From an uncultured Helicobacter sp. (GTDB lineage: Bacteria; Campylobacterota; Campylobacteria; Campylobacterales; Helicobacteraceae): 64,000 nucleotides of DNA. The position numbers and the translations under genes were made by a program. Positions 44,609-53,209 of this stretch are shown in pieces. The stretch lies in contig NZ_CALBGN010000019.1 of the NCBI RefSeq assembly GCF_937893305.1, positions 65,845 through 129,844 on the forward strand. The letters are read 5' to 3'. Under the pieces are notes generated by a model. The model saw only the letters and a list, made by a program, of their open reading frames with translations. It was not told where the DNA came from and made no database searches. Within the stretch, counting starts at the first letter, position 1, and each line of letters begins with the position of its first letter.

Positions 44609-45637
44609 CTAGTGTGGCGGATTGTCATCGTGGATTGTCTCTGGTGTGATGGGCAAAATCCTTGCATCATCGCCTAGCTCTTTGGGGCTAGGCATTTTGC
44701 CATTATCAAGGTGGCTTAATAACGCCTTTTTAAACGCTAGAGTAGAATCCACTTTATAATACTTTCCGCCGCTATCCTTGCTTAATTCTTGCAAAAACGC
44801 CACATCTTCGCCCAAAGCAAAGCTATGAAACACGACTTGGTTTATAGCTTGCTCTTGTCTGCCTTGTGTGATATTGTGATTGAGATTTTTCATTGTTTTA
44901 ACCACCAAATCCGCACGAAATTGATCCAAAGGCGTGGGATTTCCGCCAAAGATATAAAGCTCTTTTGCTAGCCCATTATCCTTTGTGAAATATCGCATAC
45001 TCTCAATCATCGCGTCATTTAGCAAATAAAGATTTTCTAAATTCATAGGGATATTTTGAACACTTTTTGTAAAACTTTTATCATCATAAAAAGGACCTAA
45101 AACATTGATTTTTTCGCTCTTATAATCATTAACAACCGCTTTTGTGAAAAAATCAGGCTTATAGATCCTCTTTGCGATATAGGGGGCGATTTCTTTCAAT
45201 GCCTTAATGTAGGGATGCACGCTAAAAGTATTGCAATACACAAAGCCAAGCTCTTTATAAGGCTTCTGGCGCAAATAGATTCCAAAATCGCAATTTTTTT
45301 GCGAAAAATTTATGAGAGTAAAGCTTGTCTTTTTACACACAGAAGAAATACGCAAAATCCCCGCTCCGCTGCTTGTATCAAGGCTATATACAAACTCCCT
45401 ATCATCACTCAAATAGCTTCCATCTTGCTGCAAGATTCCACCATTTAGAATCTTCCCTGCAAAGGAGATTTTTTTATCCGTGCTAGATGATTGGATACTC
45501 TCTTTATCCTTAGCATAGATTATGCCCTCTTGCTCTTTGTGCTGCTCTAAACTCTGCTTAGAGCAATCAAGTCCATTGATAAGGGTGCTAAGTTGAGAAA
45601 AGATGATTTTTTCATCATAAGGATCAAAATTTTTCAT
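44609..45637 (-). CDS. Hypothetical protein with vWA-like C-terminal part
   Basis: The 342-residue protein ends with a stretch (residues about 235-315: ELYIFGGNPTPLDQFRADLV, then VFHSFALGEDVAFLQELS and SGGKYYKVDS) that resembles the last strands and helices of von Willebrand A domains. The DxSxS metal motif that should precede it is not clear; a DTSSG near residue 91 is the only candidate and is badly placed. The rest is charged and lacks a signal peptide. It faces the restriction pair tail to tail and shares the island's codon style. A damaged or diverged vWA protein is possible; the function is unknown. Confidence 0.6.
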   Translation of the reverse strand: MKNFDPYDEKIIFSQLSTLINGLDCSKQSLEQHKEQEGIIYAKDKESIQSSSTDKKISFAGKILNGGILQQDGSYLSDDREFVYSLDTSSGAGILRISSVCKKTSFTLINFSQKNCDFGIYLRQKPYKELGFVYCNTFSVHPYIKALKEIAPYIAKRIYKPDFFTKAVVNDYKSEKINVLGPFYDDKSFTKSVQNIPMNLENLYLLNDAMIESMRYFTKDNGLAKELYIFGGNPTPLDQFRADLVVKTMKNLNHNITQGRQEQAINQVVFHSFALGEDVAFLQELSKDSGGKYYKVDSTLAFKKALLSHLDNGKMPSPKELGDDARILPITPETIHDDNPPH

Positions 45638-45769
45638 AACAAACTCCTTGCTATCAAGTTACATTACAATCATCGCCCTTATTTGGATAATAAAGAGTAA
45701 ATACAAAAAAGAAATTTTTAAAACGCTATAATGCAATTCTTCTTAAAATTTAAGAACAACAATGCAAAA

Positions 45770-46199
45770 ATGACCTATTTGGAAGTGGCAAAAGCTGCGC
45801 TAGAGAGTGCGACCACTCCGCTTGGTTATCAACAAAATTGAGATATAGCAGCAGAAAAGAACTAGACAAGAATCTAAAAAGTGCTGGCAGAACTCCACAA
45901 GAAGCTATGAGTACACGGCTTTATATGAATGTGCGCGATAGGCAAAATCTGTTTTTATGAAAGCCTCTAGCCTATGGAATCTCAAGTGCTTTTGCCTTCA
46001 ATGCTAAGAGATTTGGATTTTAGAACTTGATATGCTAGTGGATAAAAACACTGATTTTAGGGTGTTTATTAAGACGATAAATGGCGATATACAGACAAAT
46101 GATAAAAGACACATTGCAAAGCAATATTATGACAAGATGCTTGGTGATGAAGCATTAGAAGAACATATCTTAAAACATAAAATCACATTAAAGTCTTAA
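45770..46199 (+). pseudogene. Frameshifted hrgA-like HARE-HTH remnant
   Basis: This is the only content in the 660-base gap before the hydrogenase genes. Frame pieces read MTYLEVAKAALESATTPLGY, then after shifts DIAAEK, LDKNLKSAGRTPQEAMSTRL with YMNVRD, and finally an open 55-codon piece MLVDKNTDFRVFIKTINGD ending at 46199. The first pieces match the HB1/ASXL (HARE-HTH) domain found in restriction-linked proteins, including HrgA of H. pylori. At least three frameshifts or stops break it, so it is inactive. Its place beside a restriction pair fits a decayed restriction-modification locus. Confidence 0.7.
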
Positions 46200-46297
46200 A
46201 CTTTTATCAATTTAAAAAATTATTAACTTTTTGTAGCATAAATTAAGAAAAAAAAGAGTAAATTTTAAGTAATTTTTCAACTCTTAAGGAGGTCAAG

Positions 46298-47452
46298 ATG
46301 ATAGAGAAAGACAATCTTTTGCTTCAACAAGCTAAGGAGAGGTTAGCAAAACTTGCAAAGTTTCCAGCACTCAAAAAAGGTAATAGCATTAAAAAAATGC
46401 TTAAAGAAAAGGGTATCTCAAGAAGAGATTTTATGAAGTGGGCAGGATCAATGACGGCAATGTTATCCTTGCCAGCAAGCTTTGCACCACTTACTGCAAA
46501 GGCAGCAGAAGTTGCCGATAGGCTTCCAGTGATTTGGTTGCACTTGGCAGAATGCACAGGCTGTAGCGAAAGTCTTTTAAGAACTGATGGACCGGGTATT
46601 GATAGCCTTATTTTTGACTACATTTCTTTAGAATACCACGAAACACTAATGGCAGCAGCAGGTTATCAAGCAGAAGAAAACCTAGAATCCGCTATTGAAC
46701 GCTATAAAGGACGCTATGTGCTAATGGTAGAAGGCGGTGTTCCAACTGCATTAGAAGGACAATATTTGACCATCGGCGCACACGGAAAAACAGGGCTAGA
46801 GAGCGCAAAGGAAGCAAGCGAACACGCAGCGGCTATTTTTGCTATTGGGACTTGCTCTAGCTTTGGCGGAATCCAAGCTGCAAATCCTAACCCAACAGCA
46901 TCAAAACCACTAAGTGCAGTAACAAATAAGCCTGTTATTAATGTGCCGGGCTGTCCGCCAAGCGAAAAAAATATCGTAGGAAATGTCTTGCATTTTATTC
47001 TTTTTGGAACACTACCAAGCCTTGATGCTTACAATCGTCCAAAATGGGCTTATGGACTTAGAATCCACGATTTATGCGAAAGACGCGGACATTTTGATGC
47101 AGGAGAATTTGTGCAAACCTTTGGTGATGATGGGGCAAAAAATGGCTATTGCTTGTATAAAGTAGGCTGTAAAGGTCCTTATACATTTAACAACTGCTCA
47201 AAACTCCGCTTTAACTCACATACAAGCTGGCCTATTCAAGCAGGACACGGGTGTATAGGCTGTAGTGAGCCAAATTTTTGGGATACAATGGGACCTTTTG
47301 AAGAACCTCTTGCTAGCAAACTCTATGACACGCCAATGTTGGGTGGTGCAGATAGAACAGCAGACACTATTGGTATCACACTTTTAGGAGCAGCTGCTAT
47401 CGGTATGGCAGCACACGCTGTGTTAAGCAATATTAAAAAAGATAAAGAATAA
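46298..47452 (+). CDS. hydA: [NiFe] hydrogenase small subunit
   Basis: This 384-residue subunit carries the iron-sulfur clusters that take electrons from H2 oxidised by HydB. The N-terminus has a twin-arginine signal RRDFMK at 42-47. It then has WLHLAECTGCSESLL for the proximal cluster, GTCSSFGGI, and the C-terminal cluster region HGCIGCSEPNFWD. A C-terminal hydrophobic segment (IGITLLGAAAIGMAAHAVL) anchors it to the membrane. An AGGAGGT ribosome site stands close to the ATG. It is the first gene of hydABCDE, preceded by a T-rich promoter region with TAGCATAAATT about 60 bases upstream. Confidence 0.96.
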   Translation: MIEKDNLLLQQAKERLAKLAKFPALKKGNSIKKMLKEKGISRRDFMKWAGSMTAMLSLPASFAPLTAKAAEVADRLPVIWLHLAECTGCSESLLRTDGPGIDSLIFDYISLEYHETLMAAAGYQAEENLESAIERYKGRYVLMVEGGVPTALEGQYLTIGAHGKTGLESAKEASEHAAAIFAIGTCSSFGGIQAANPNPTASKPLSAVTNKPVINVPGCPPSEKNIVGNVLHFILFGTLPSLDAYNRPKWAYGLRIHDLCERRGHFDAGEFVQTFGDDGAKNGYCLYKVGCKGPYTFNNCSKLRFNSHTSWPIQAGHGCIGCSEPNFWDTMGPFEEPLASKLYDTPMLGGADRTADTIGITLLGAAAIGMAAHAVLSNIKKDKE

Positions 47453-47463
47453 AAGGAGATCTT

Positions 47464-49197
47464 ATGACAAAACGAATCATTGTAGATCCTATCACGAGAA
47501 TTGAAGGACATTTAAGAATTGAAGTGATTGTTGATGAAAATAATGTCATTACAGATGCATATTCTAGCTCTACATTATGGCGTGGATTAGAGGTGATTGT
47601 TAAAAATCGCGATCCTAGAGATGTCGGCTTTATGGTGCAAAGAATCTGTGGAGTTTGCACCTACTCACATTATAAAGCTGGAATTACAGCTGTAGAAGAT
47701 GCTCTTGGAATTAAGATTCCATTTAATGCTGAAATGGTGCGTTCTTTAATGAATGTTTCTCTTGTTTTACACGATCATTTGGTGCATTTTTATCATTTAC
47801 ACGGACTAGATTGGTGCGATATTACTTCTGCATTACAAGCAGATCCTAAAAAAGCTTCTGAGCTTGCTTTTAAATATTCTAAAAATCCACTTGCAACAGG
47901 TGCTGATGAATTAGCAAATGTGCAAGAAAGAGTCAAGAAATTTGCAAGCGCAAAACAAGGTTTGGGACCATTTGCAAATGCATATTGGGGACATAAAACT
48001 TACCGCTTCTCACCTGAACAAAACTTAATTGTTCTTTCGCATTATTTAAAGGCGCTTGAAGTGCAAAGAGTCGCTGCAAAAATGATGGCAATCTTTGGAG
48101 CTAAACAACCGCACCCACAAAGCTTAACCGTTGGTGGTGTAACTTGTGTAGCAGATATTTTAGACCCATCAAGGCTTGGAGATTGGCTTACACAATACAA
48201 GGAAGTTGCTGATTTTGTAAATCGTGCATATTATGCTGACGTTGTTATGGCTGCTGAAGTGTATAAAAATGAACCTAGCGTACTCAAGGGTTGTGGAGTG
48301 CGTAATTTCTTATGCCACGCAGAAATCCCTATCAATCGCAGTGAGACACTTTATAGCACAGGCATTGTCCGCAACGGAGACATTTCAAAACTTTTAGATT
48401 TAGATGAAAATCTAATTACAGAAGAAGCAACGCATTCTTGGTATAAAAACGATAAACCACTTCACCCTTATGATGGACAAACAGAGCCAAACTATACAGG
48501 ATTTGTAGATAAAGATACAATTGGACCAGATGGCAACCCTATCCATACAAAAGCCTTAGATACTGATGGTAAATACAGCTGGATCAAATCTCCACGCTAC
48601 AATGGAGAGCCTATGGAAGTAGGACCTTTAGCAGCAGTTGTTGTGGGGCTTGCAGCCAAAAATCCACGCATCACAAAAATCGCCACACAATTTTTAAAAG
48701 ATACTGGCTTGCCACTTGAAGCACTCTTTAGCACGCTTGGAAGAACAGCAGCTAGAGCCATTGAATGCAAACTTTCAGCAGATTATGGGATTGAAGCCTT
48801 TAATTCTCTAGTTGAAAATCTAAAAAGTGATCAAACAACTTGCGCACCTTATAGCATTGATAACAAAAAAGAATACAAAGGACGCTACATCGGAAATGTG
48901 CCACGCGGAACATTAAGCCATTGGGTTAGAATCAAAGATGGCGTTGTCTCAAATTATCAAGCCGTTGTCCCTAGCACTTGGAATGCAGGACCAAAAGATT
49001 CTAAAAAACAAATGGGACCTTATGAAGCTTCACTTGTTGGAACAAAAATTCAGAACCTAACACAGCCACTTGAAATTATTCGCACAATCCACTCCTTTGA
49101 TCCTTGTATTGCGTGTGCTGTGCATTTAATGGACACAAAAGGCAATGAAATTAGTCAATACAAAATTGATCCTATTGCTATGAATTGCAACATTTAA
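47464..49197 (+). CDS. hydB: [NiFe] hydrogenase large subunit
   Basis: HydB holds the NiFe(CN)2CO centre that splits H2 in the periplasm. The 577-residue protein has the N-terminal nickel ligand pair in RICGVC (C62, C65) and the C-terminal pair in DPCIACAVH (C548, C551, ending at H554). The 23 residues after H554 are the tail removed by the HydD protease after metal insertion. It follows hydA by 11 bases. H2 use supports colonisation in relatives. Confidence 0.97.
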   Translation: MTKRIIVDPITRIEGHLRIEVIVDENNVITDAYSSSTLWRGLEVIVKNRDPRDVGFMVQRICGVCTYSHYKAGITAVEDALGIKIPFNAEMVRSLMNVSLVLHDHLVHFYHLHGLDWCDITSALQADPKKASELAFKYSKNPLATGADELANVQERVKKFASAKQGLGPFANAYWGHKTYRFSPEQNLIVLSHYLKALEVQRVAAKMMAIFGAKQPHPQSLTVGGVTCVADILDPSRLGDWLTQYKEVADFVNRAYYADVVMAAEVYKNEPSVLKGCGVRNFLCHAEIPINRSETLYSTGIVRNGDISKLLDLDENLITEEATHSWYKNDKPLHPYDGQTEPNYTGFVDKDTIGPDGNPIHTKALDTDGKYSWIKSPRYNGEPMEVGPLAAVVVGLAAKNPRITKIATQFLKDTGLPLEALFSTLGRTAARAIECKLSADYGIEAFNSLVENLKSDQTTCAPYSIDNKKEYKGRYIGNVPRGTLSHWVRIKDGVVSNYQAVVPSTWNAGPKDSKKQMGPYEASLVGTKIQNLTQPLEIIRTIHSFDPCIACAVHLMDTKGNEISQYKIDPIAMNCNI

Positions 49198-49207
49198 GGG
49201 GGCGGTT

Positions 49208-49879
49208 ATGGAAGCAAAATATAAGCCCATAATGGAGTTTTCAAAGCTCACAAGGATTTTTCACTGGGTTAGGGCAATCGCAATTTTCGCTCTCATTGCC
49301 ACAGGGTTTTATCTAGGCTATCCCTTTTTAGCTCCAGATAATTTCAGTGGAGAGCCAACAGGATTTCTATATGCGCTAATGCGTAGTTGGCATTTAATTT
49401 TCGGATTTGTGTTAATTGCTGTTACAATCTTTCGCATCTATTTGCTTTTTACTAAAGAGTGCGCAATGGAACGCCGCTCCTTTTTGGATTTTATTAATCC
49501 TTTAACTTGGTTTGGAGTCATTAAAGCATATATGCTCTTTGGTGGGCATCCACATTTAAAAGGCTCTTATAATCCTTTGCAATTTGTAACTTATATTGTT
49601 GTGCTATTGCTAATTCTTGCGATTTCTCTTACAGGATTAGTTTTGTATGCACATGTTTATCACGAAGGGTTTGGTGGCGTGATAATGCCGCTTATGCGTC
49701 CTATTGAAGTGCTATGTGGAGGACTTGCAAATGTGCGCTTGCTTCATCATATTTTAACTTGGGCATTTGTGATTTTTATCCCTATTCACATTTATATGGC
49801 AGTTTGGAATGCCACAAGATACCCAGGTGGCGGAATTGATACTATTTTAAATGGTGTCAAGTTTGAGAAAGAAAACTAA
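49208..49879 (+). CDS. hydC: [NiFe] hydrogenase cytochrome b subunit
   Basis: The 223-residue integral membrane protein passes electrons from HydA to menaquinone through two b haems. Four hydrophobic segments carry histidines typical of this family (LTRIFHWVRAIAIF, MRSWHLIFGFVLI, LVLYAHVYHEG, LLHHILTWAFVIFIPIHIYMAVWN). A strong ribosome site GGGGGCGG precedes it, ten bases after hydB. A stable hairpin separates it from hydD. Confidence 0.94.
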   Translation: MEAKYKPIMEFSKLTRIFHWVRAIAIFALIATGFYLGYPFLAPDNFSGEPTGFLYALMRSWHLIFGFVLIAVTIFRIYLLFTKECAMERRSFLDFINPLTWFGVIKAYMLFGGHPHLKGSYNPLQFVTYIVVLLLILAISLTGLVLYAHVYHEGFGGVIMPLMRPIEVLCGGLANVRLLHHILTWAFVIFIPIHIYMAVWNATRYPGGGIDTILNGVKFEKEN

Positions 49880-49885
49880 TCCAAT

Positions 49886-49916
49886 GATTCCAACTAGAAA
49901 TTTTCAAGTTGGAATC
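49886..49916 (+). other. Intercistronic hairpin between hydC and hydD
   Basis: GATTCCAACT and AGTTGGAATC form a perfect ten-base stem around an 11-base AT-rich loop. There is no T-run after it, so it may protect or attenuate the message between structural genes and maturation genes rather than stop it. Confidence 0.65.
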
Positions 49917-49933
49917 GCAATTTAAGGCAACTT

Positions 49934-50473
49934 TTGAAAATACTAATCTTAGGTATAGGCAATATTCTCTTTGGCGATGAAGGGATTGGCGTGCATTTAT
50001 CTAATTTATTAAAACTCAATTATAAATTTAGCGGAGAACATTCTGTGGATATTGTTGATGGTGGGACAATGGCACAGCATTTAATTCCGCTTATCTCTCA
50101 ATATGATTCTGTGTTAATTATAGATTCCATTGATGCAAATGATGCAAAAATTGGTGATGTGTATTTTTTCGATTTTAATGCGATTCCAAACTCTATTACT
50201 TGGGCTGGAAGTGCGCACGAAGTAGAAATGTTACAAACTTTGCGTATGATAGAGCTATTAGGAGATTTACCGCCAACTAAAATTCTAGGCATTAAGCCTT
50301 TTATTATCGGTGAAAATCCCACTTTCGATCTCACGCAAGAAGTCTTGCAAGGCGCAAAACTTATGGAATCTCAAGCAATTAAGCATTTAGAAACACTTGG
50401 TGTAAAAGCACAAAAGGTAGATCATCAAGATTTGCAAGAAATTGCACGCTTTTCTTATAGAGGCTATGAATGA
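49934..50473 (+). CDS. hydD: Hydrogenase maturation protease
   Basis: HydD cuts the C-terminal tail from the large subunit after nickel is inserted. The 179-residue protein starts at TTG 49934 behind AAGG. It has GIGNILFGDEGIGVHL with the metal-binding Glu16, VDGGTMAQHLIPL with the conserved Asp, and the histidine in GSAHEVEML. The length matches HyaD/HybD proteases. The end overlaps hydE in ATGA. Confidence 0.94.
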   Translation: MKILILGIGNILFGDEGIGVHLSNLLKLNYKFSGEHSVDIVDGGTMAQHLIPLISQYDSVLIIDSIDANDAKIGDVYFFDFNAIPNSITWAGSAHEVEMLQTLRMIELLGDLPPTKILGIKPFIIGENPTFDLTQEVLQGAKLMESQAIKHLETLGVKAQKVDHQDLQEIARFSYRGYE

Positions 50474-52119
50474 TTGCAAGTTTTATTTTTGAAAATATTG
50501 CAAATTTTAAAAGTGCGAATCTTGTGAAAGATTTTTTTATTAGCTCTTTGTATGTAGCCCTTGAAAATAAAGGATTAAATGGGCAATGTTTGCAAAACTC
50601 ACAGCATTCTTTTAGCCTAGAAGTGCAAGGCTCACAAGAAGAAATTTTAGCCTTTAGTAAAACCTTAGAAGAATACATTCCTTTATCTTTGCAGTGGGCT
50701 TTTAAGGAGATCATTATAAAAGAATCTTTTAACTCACAAGAAATTTTAAAAAAAGATTCCAACTTCAAAAGCCACTTTTTAACGCCTTTAGAGCTTCACA
50801 ATCTCACAAATAAAACTTCCAAAGATTTTTGCAATTTATGGGGGGATTTTATCAACTACAAACAGACAAAAATCACGCTTTTGGACCATTCTATAAAGCG
50901 TGATTTATACGATTCTGCAAGTCTAAAACAAGCTTTAGAAAAAAATGCGCAATCCCTAAAGAACGGAGAACAAATTTTCTTAAAAACTCTTTTAGGTAAA
51001 TACGCTGTAATGATACTTAATGAAAATCGCAAAACCCACATAACAGCAGATGATTTTATTTTTATGCCTTTTTCTTTAGAATGCGCAAAACTCATCTTTA
51101 AGACACAAGAAGAAGATTTACAGGCTCTAGCCACCCTAGAAAAACCCATAATCACTCTTAGTCCAAAGAGTATTTTTGCAGAATTTTTTCCTAGTGCTTT
51201 TATTAAGGTGATTTTGCCCTTTGAGCCTTATTTAGTGCTTTTAAGCAAATTTTTAGATGGGTATCAAGGCGTGTATTTGCTGCCTTTAGAATCTAAATTA
51301 CAAAATGGGATTTGTGAGTTTGTAGAATCTAGCACCAAGCCCTTACATCTTAGTGTCGCAAAAAATGGATTAATCCTAGCACACACCTTTAGTCCATTTA
51401 CACCTAATGCAAATTTACAAACACTAAAAAACACTCTTATAAACAATGACTTAAAACGCGCAAATGCAGCCTATTTAGGTAGGCAAGAAACGCGCTTTTT
51501 GGTATATTTTGATGAGAGCTTTAAAGAGGCATTAGAATTTAGTTTTGAATCTAATTTAGGTGCGATTCTTGCAACTTTAGAATCCTTAAACACAACCACA
51601 CAAAGCCTGCTTAAAAACTTCACAAAAGAAAATGAAAACTTAATTACGCGTTTAAAAACCTTGCCTAAAGATTCCATTATCTCTAAAAATCTGCTAGATT
51701 TAGTAGCGATGGCTGGGGTTTTATTAGATTTAGGAGATGAAACAAACTTACAATACGCCTATAAGCAAGTTTTACAAAATGCTGCTAATTTTATGGGACA
51801 AAAGGGACCGCGCATTGATTTTCGTTTAGAACGCGATACTCAAGGCAAAATCTTTCTTAACACACTACAAACTCTGCGTTCTGTAATGAGCTTTAAACTC
51901 GCTGGAGTTGAAACTTCTTTGCTTTGCTTTGGGATTTTAGATTCTTTAGCAGAGTTTTTTGCAAATCTTAGTCGCGATATGAACGAAAACTACCAAACAC
52001 AAGGCATTGTGGTTTGTGGAGAAATGTTTTTAAATAAACAATTTTTAAATCAATTTTTACATTATCTCCCTAAAACTTCAGAAATTTACCCAAGTGAGAT
52101 TATGGAATTTACAAGCTAA
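50470..52119 (+). CDS. hydE: Hydrogenase accessory protein HydE
   Basis: The 549-residue protein stands last in the operon, coupled to hydD by an ATGA overlap, exactly where H. pylori and Wolinella carry hydE, which is needed for active hydrogenase. The N-terminal 90 residues look acylphosphatase-like and the overall shape recalls HypF-type maturation proteins, but the HypF cysteine motifs are not visible. The start codon follows from the overlap. Its precise biochemical task is not established in the family. Confidence 0.85.
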   Translation: MIASFIFENIANFKSANLVKDFFISSLYVALENKGLNGQCLQNSQHSFSLEVQGSQEEILAFSKTLEEYIPLSLQWAFKEIIIKESFNSQEILKKDSNFKSHFLTPLELHNLTNKTSKDFCNLWGDFINYKQTKITLLDHSIKRDLYDSASLKQALEKNAQSLKNGEQIFLKTLLGKYAVMILNENRKTHITADDFIFMPFSLECAKLIFKTQEEDLQALATLEKPIITLSPKSIFAEFFPSAFIKVILPFEPYLVLLSKFLDGYQGVYLLPLESKLQNGICEFVESSTKPLHLSVAKNGLILAHTFSPFTPNANLQTLKNTLINNDLKRANAAYLGRQETRFLVYFDESFKEALEFSFESNLGAILATLESLNTTTQSLLKNFTKENENLITRLKTLPKDSIISKNLLDLVAMAGVLLDLGDETNLQYAYKQVLQNAANFMGQKGPRIDFRLERDTQGKIFLNTLQTLRSVMSFKLAGVETSLLCFGILDSLAEFFANLSRDMNENYQTQGIVVCGEMFLNKQFLNQFLHYLPKTSEIYPSEIMEFTS

Positions 52120-52138
52120 TAGTATAAAAATTATGTTG

Positions 52139-52870
52139 CTAATTTACACTTTTCTTTTGGTTTAAAAGCTGTCTTAAATACGCTACTTGAATCACTGCTG
52201 GAATTGTTACTCTATAAGCTGGGCTAGCAATATCAAAAGCAGTCCAAATTCCTGTAGCAGTCCAACCAATAGGACCCAAGAATACAGATAAAGTTTTAGC
52301 CAATGTTGCATTAGCCACAATAGGTAAACCTCTCCCAAAAATAAATTTCCAAAAGGCATTAGTTACAATAAGTATTAATTTATAAGATTCAAAACCTTTT
52401 GCTTTCATTATTGCTTGCAAGCCAGCAGTTAAGGAGGATTTAGTGTTAAAAGAGACATTGAACTCTTCTCCAATTTTTTTCATATCTTCTGGAGATAAAT
52501 TATGTATATAATCTTCTAATATTTTTGCAAATAAATTTTCTTCAATTTTTTGCGTTGATGCTTTTTTATTGTAATTTACTTTCAATTTATCACAAACATC
52601 ACATAAAATTTCTTTGTAAAGAACACCCTTTCTACCTCTAAATACATTCACAATAGAATTGCCTCCAAAAAATTGAAGTTCCTCTAAAATTAAATCTATA
52701 TATTCTTTGTGTTCGGGGTATTTATATTTTACCAAATCATTATTGGTAAGCACTTCTGTAAATCTAGTATTTCCATTTTTATCCTTTGTTAAAACATCAA
52801 ACAAATCATTTAGTTCTTCATTTTCTAATTCTCTTAAAAACTCTAAATCAACATCATACCTATATGCCAT
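52139..52870 (-). CDS. UPF0174/YaaW-family protein
   Basis: The 243-residue protein begins with YRYDVDLEFLRELENEELNDL, a DUF3944-type segment. It continues with a UPF0174 domain that includes ELQFFGGNSIVNVFRGRKGVLYKEIL, and ends in two hydrophobic stretches (FGRGLPIVANATLAKTLSVFLGP and an Ala-rich end). H. pylori has related proteins. The function is unknown; a membrane-associated role is suggested by the C-terminus. It is a single gene between hydE (convergent) and a small divergent gene. Confidence 0.82.
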   Translation of the reverse strand: MAYRYDVDLEFLRELENEELNDLFDVLTKDKNGNTRFTEVLTNNDLVKYKYPEHKEYIDLILEELQFFGGNSIVNVFRGRKGVLYKEILCDVCDKLKVNYNKKASTQKIEENLFAKILEDYIHNLSPEDMKKIGEEFNVSFNTKSSLTAGLQAIMKAKGFESYKLILIVTNAFWKFIFGRGLPIVANATLAKTLSVFLGPIGWTATGIWTAFDIASPAYRVTIPAVIQVAYLRQLLNQKKSVN

Positions 52871-53008
52871 CTTTTCTCCTTTGTCTAAAAATGTGCAACA
52901 TTATACGAAATAATTTCTTAAATAATTTATTTTATAGGAATATATTTCGCAATTTTAGATTAATAGGAATCATTGTTTAATGCTTAAAATTTAATAAGAA
53001 AGTATTTT

Positions 53009-53209
53009 ATGAAATACACACAACAAGACAAAGCTAGAATTTTAAAAATTACAACACGCACATTGCAACGCTGGAAATACACAAAACCTGAACTTTTTGC
53101 AATTATTGAAGCAGGTTTCAAATTACGGGAAAAAATAAATTGTGATGATTTCTACACAAAAGAAATTGAAGAGTTAATTCGTCAAATTGACAAGGAATCC
53201 CAATCTTAA
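53009..53209 (+). CDS. Small HTH-like hypothetical protein
   Basis: This 66-residue frame contains KARILKITTRTLQRWKYTKPELFAIIEAG, which reads as a helix-turn-helix of the MerR/transposase-like type. A TTAATAAGAAAG stretch precedes the ATG but the ribosome site is only moderate. It converges with ttcA, overlapping by four bases. It could be a small regulator or a phage/plasmid remnant. There is no partner gene nearby to tell. Confidence 0.55.
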   Translation: MKYTQQDKARILKITTRTLQRWKYTKPELFAIIEAGFKLREKINCDDFYTKEIEELIRQIDKESQS

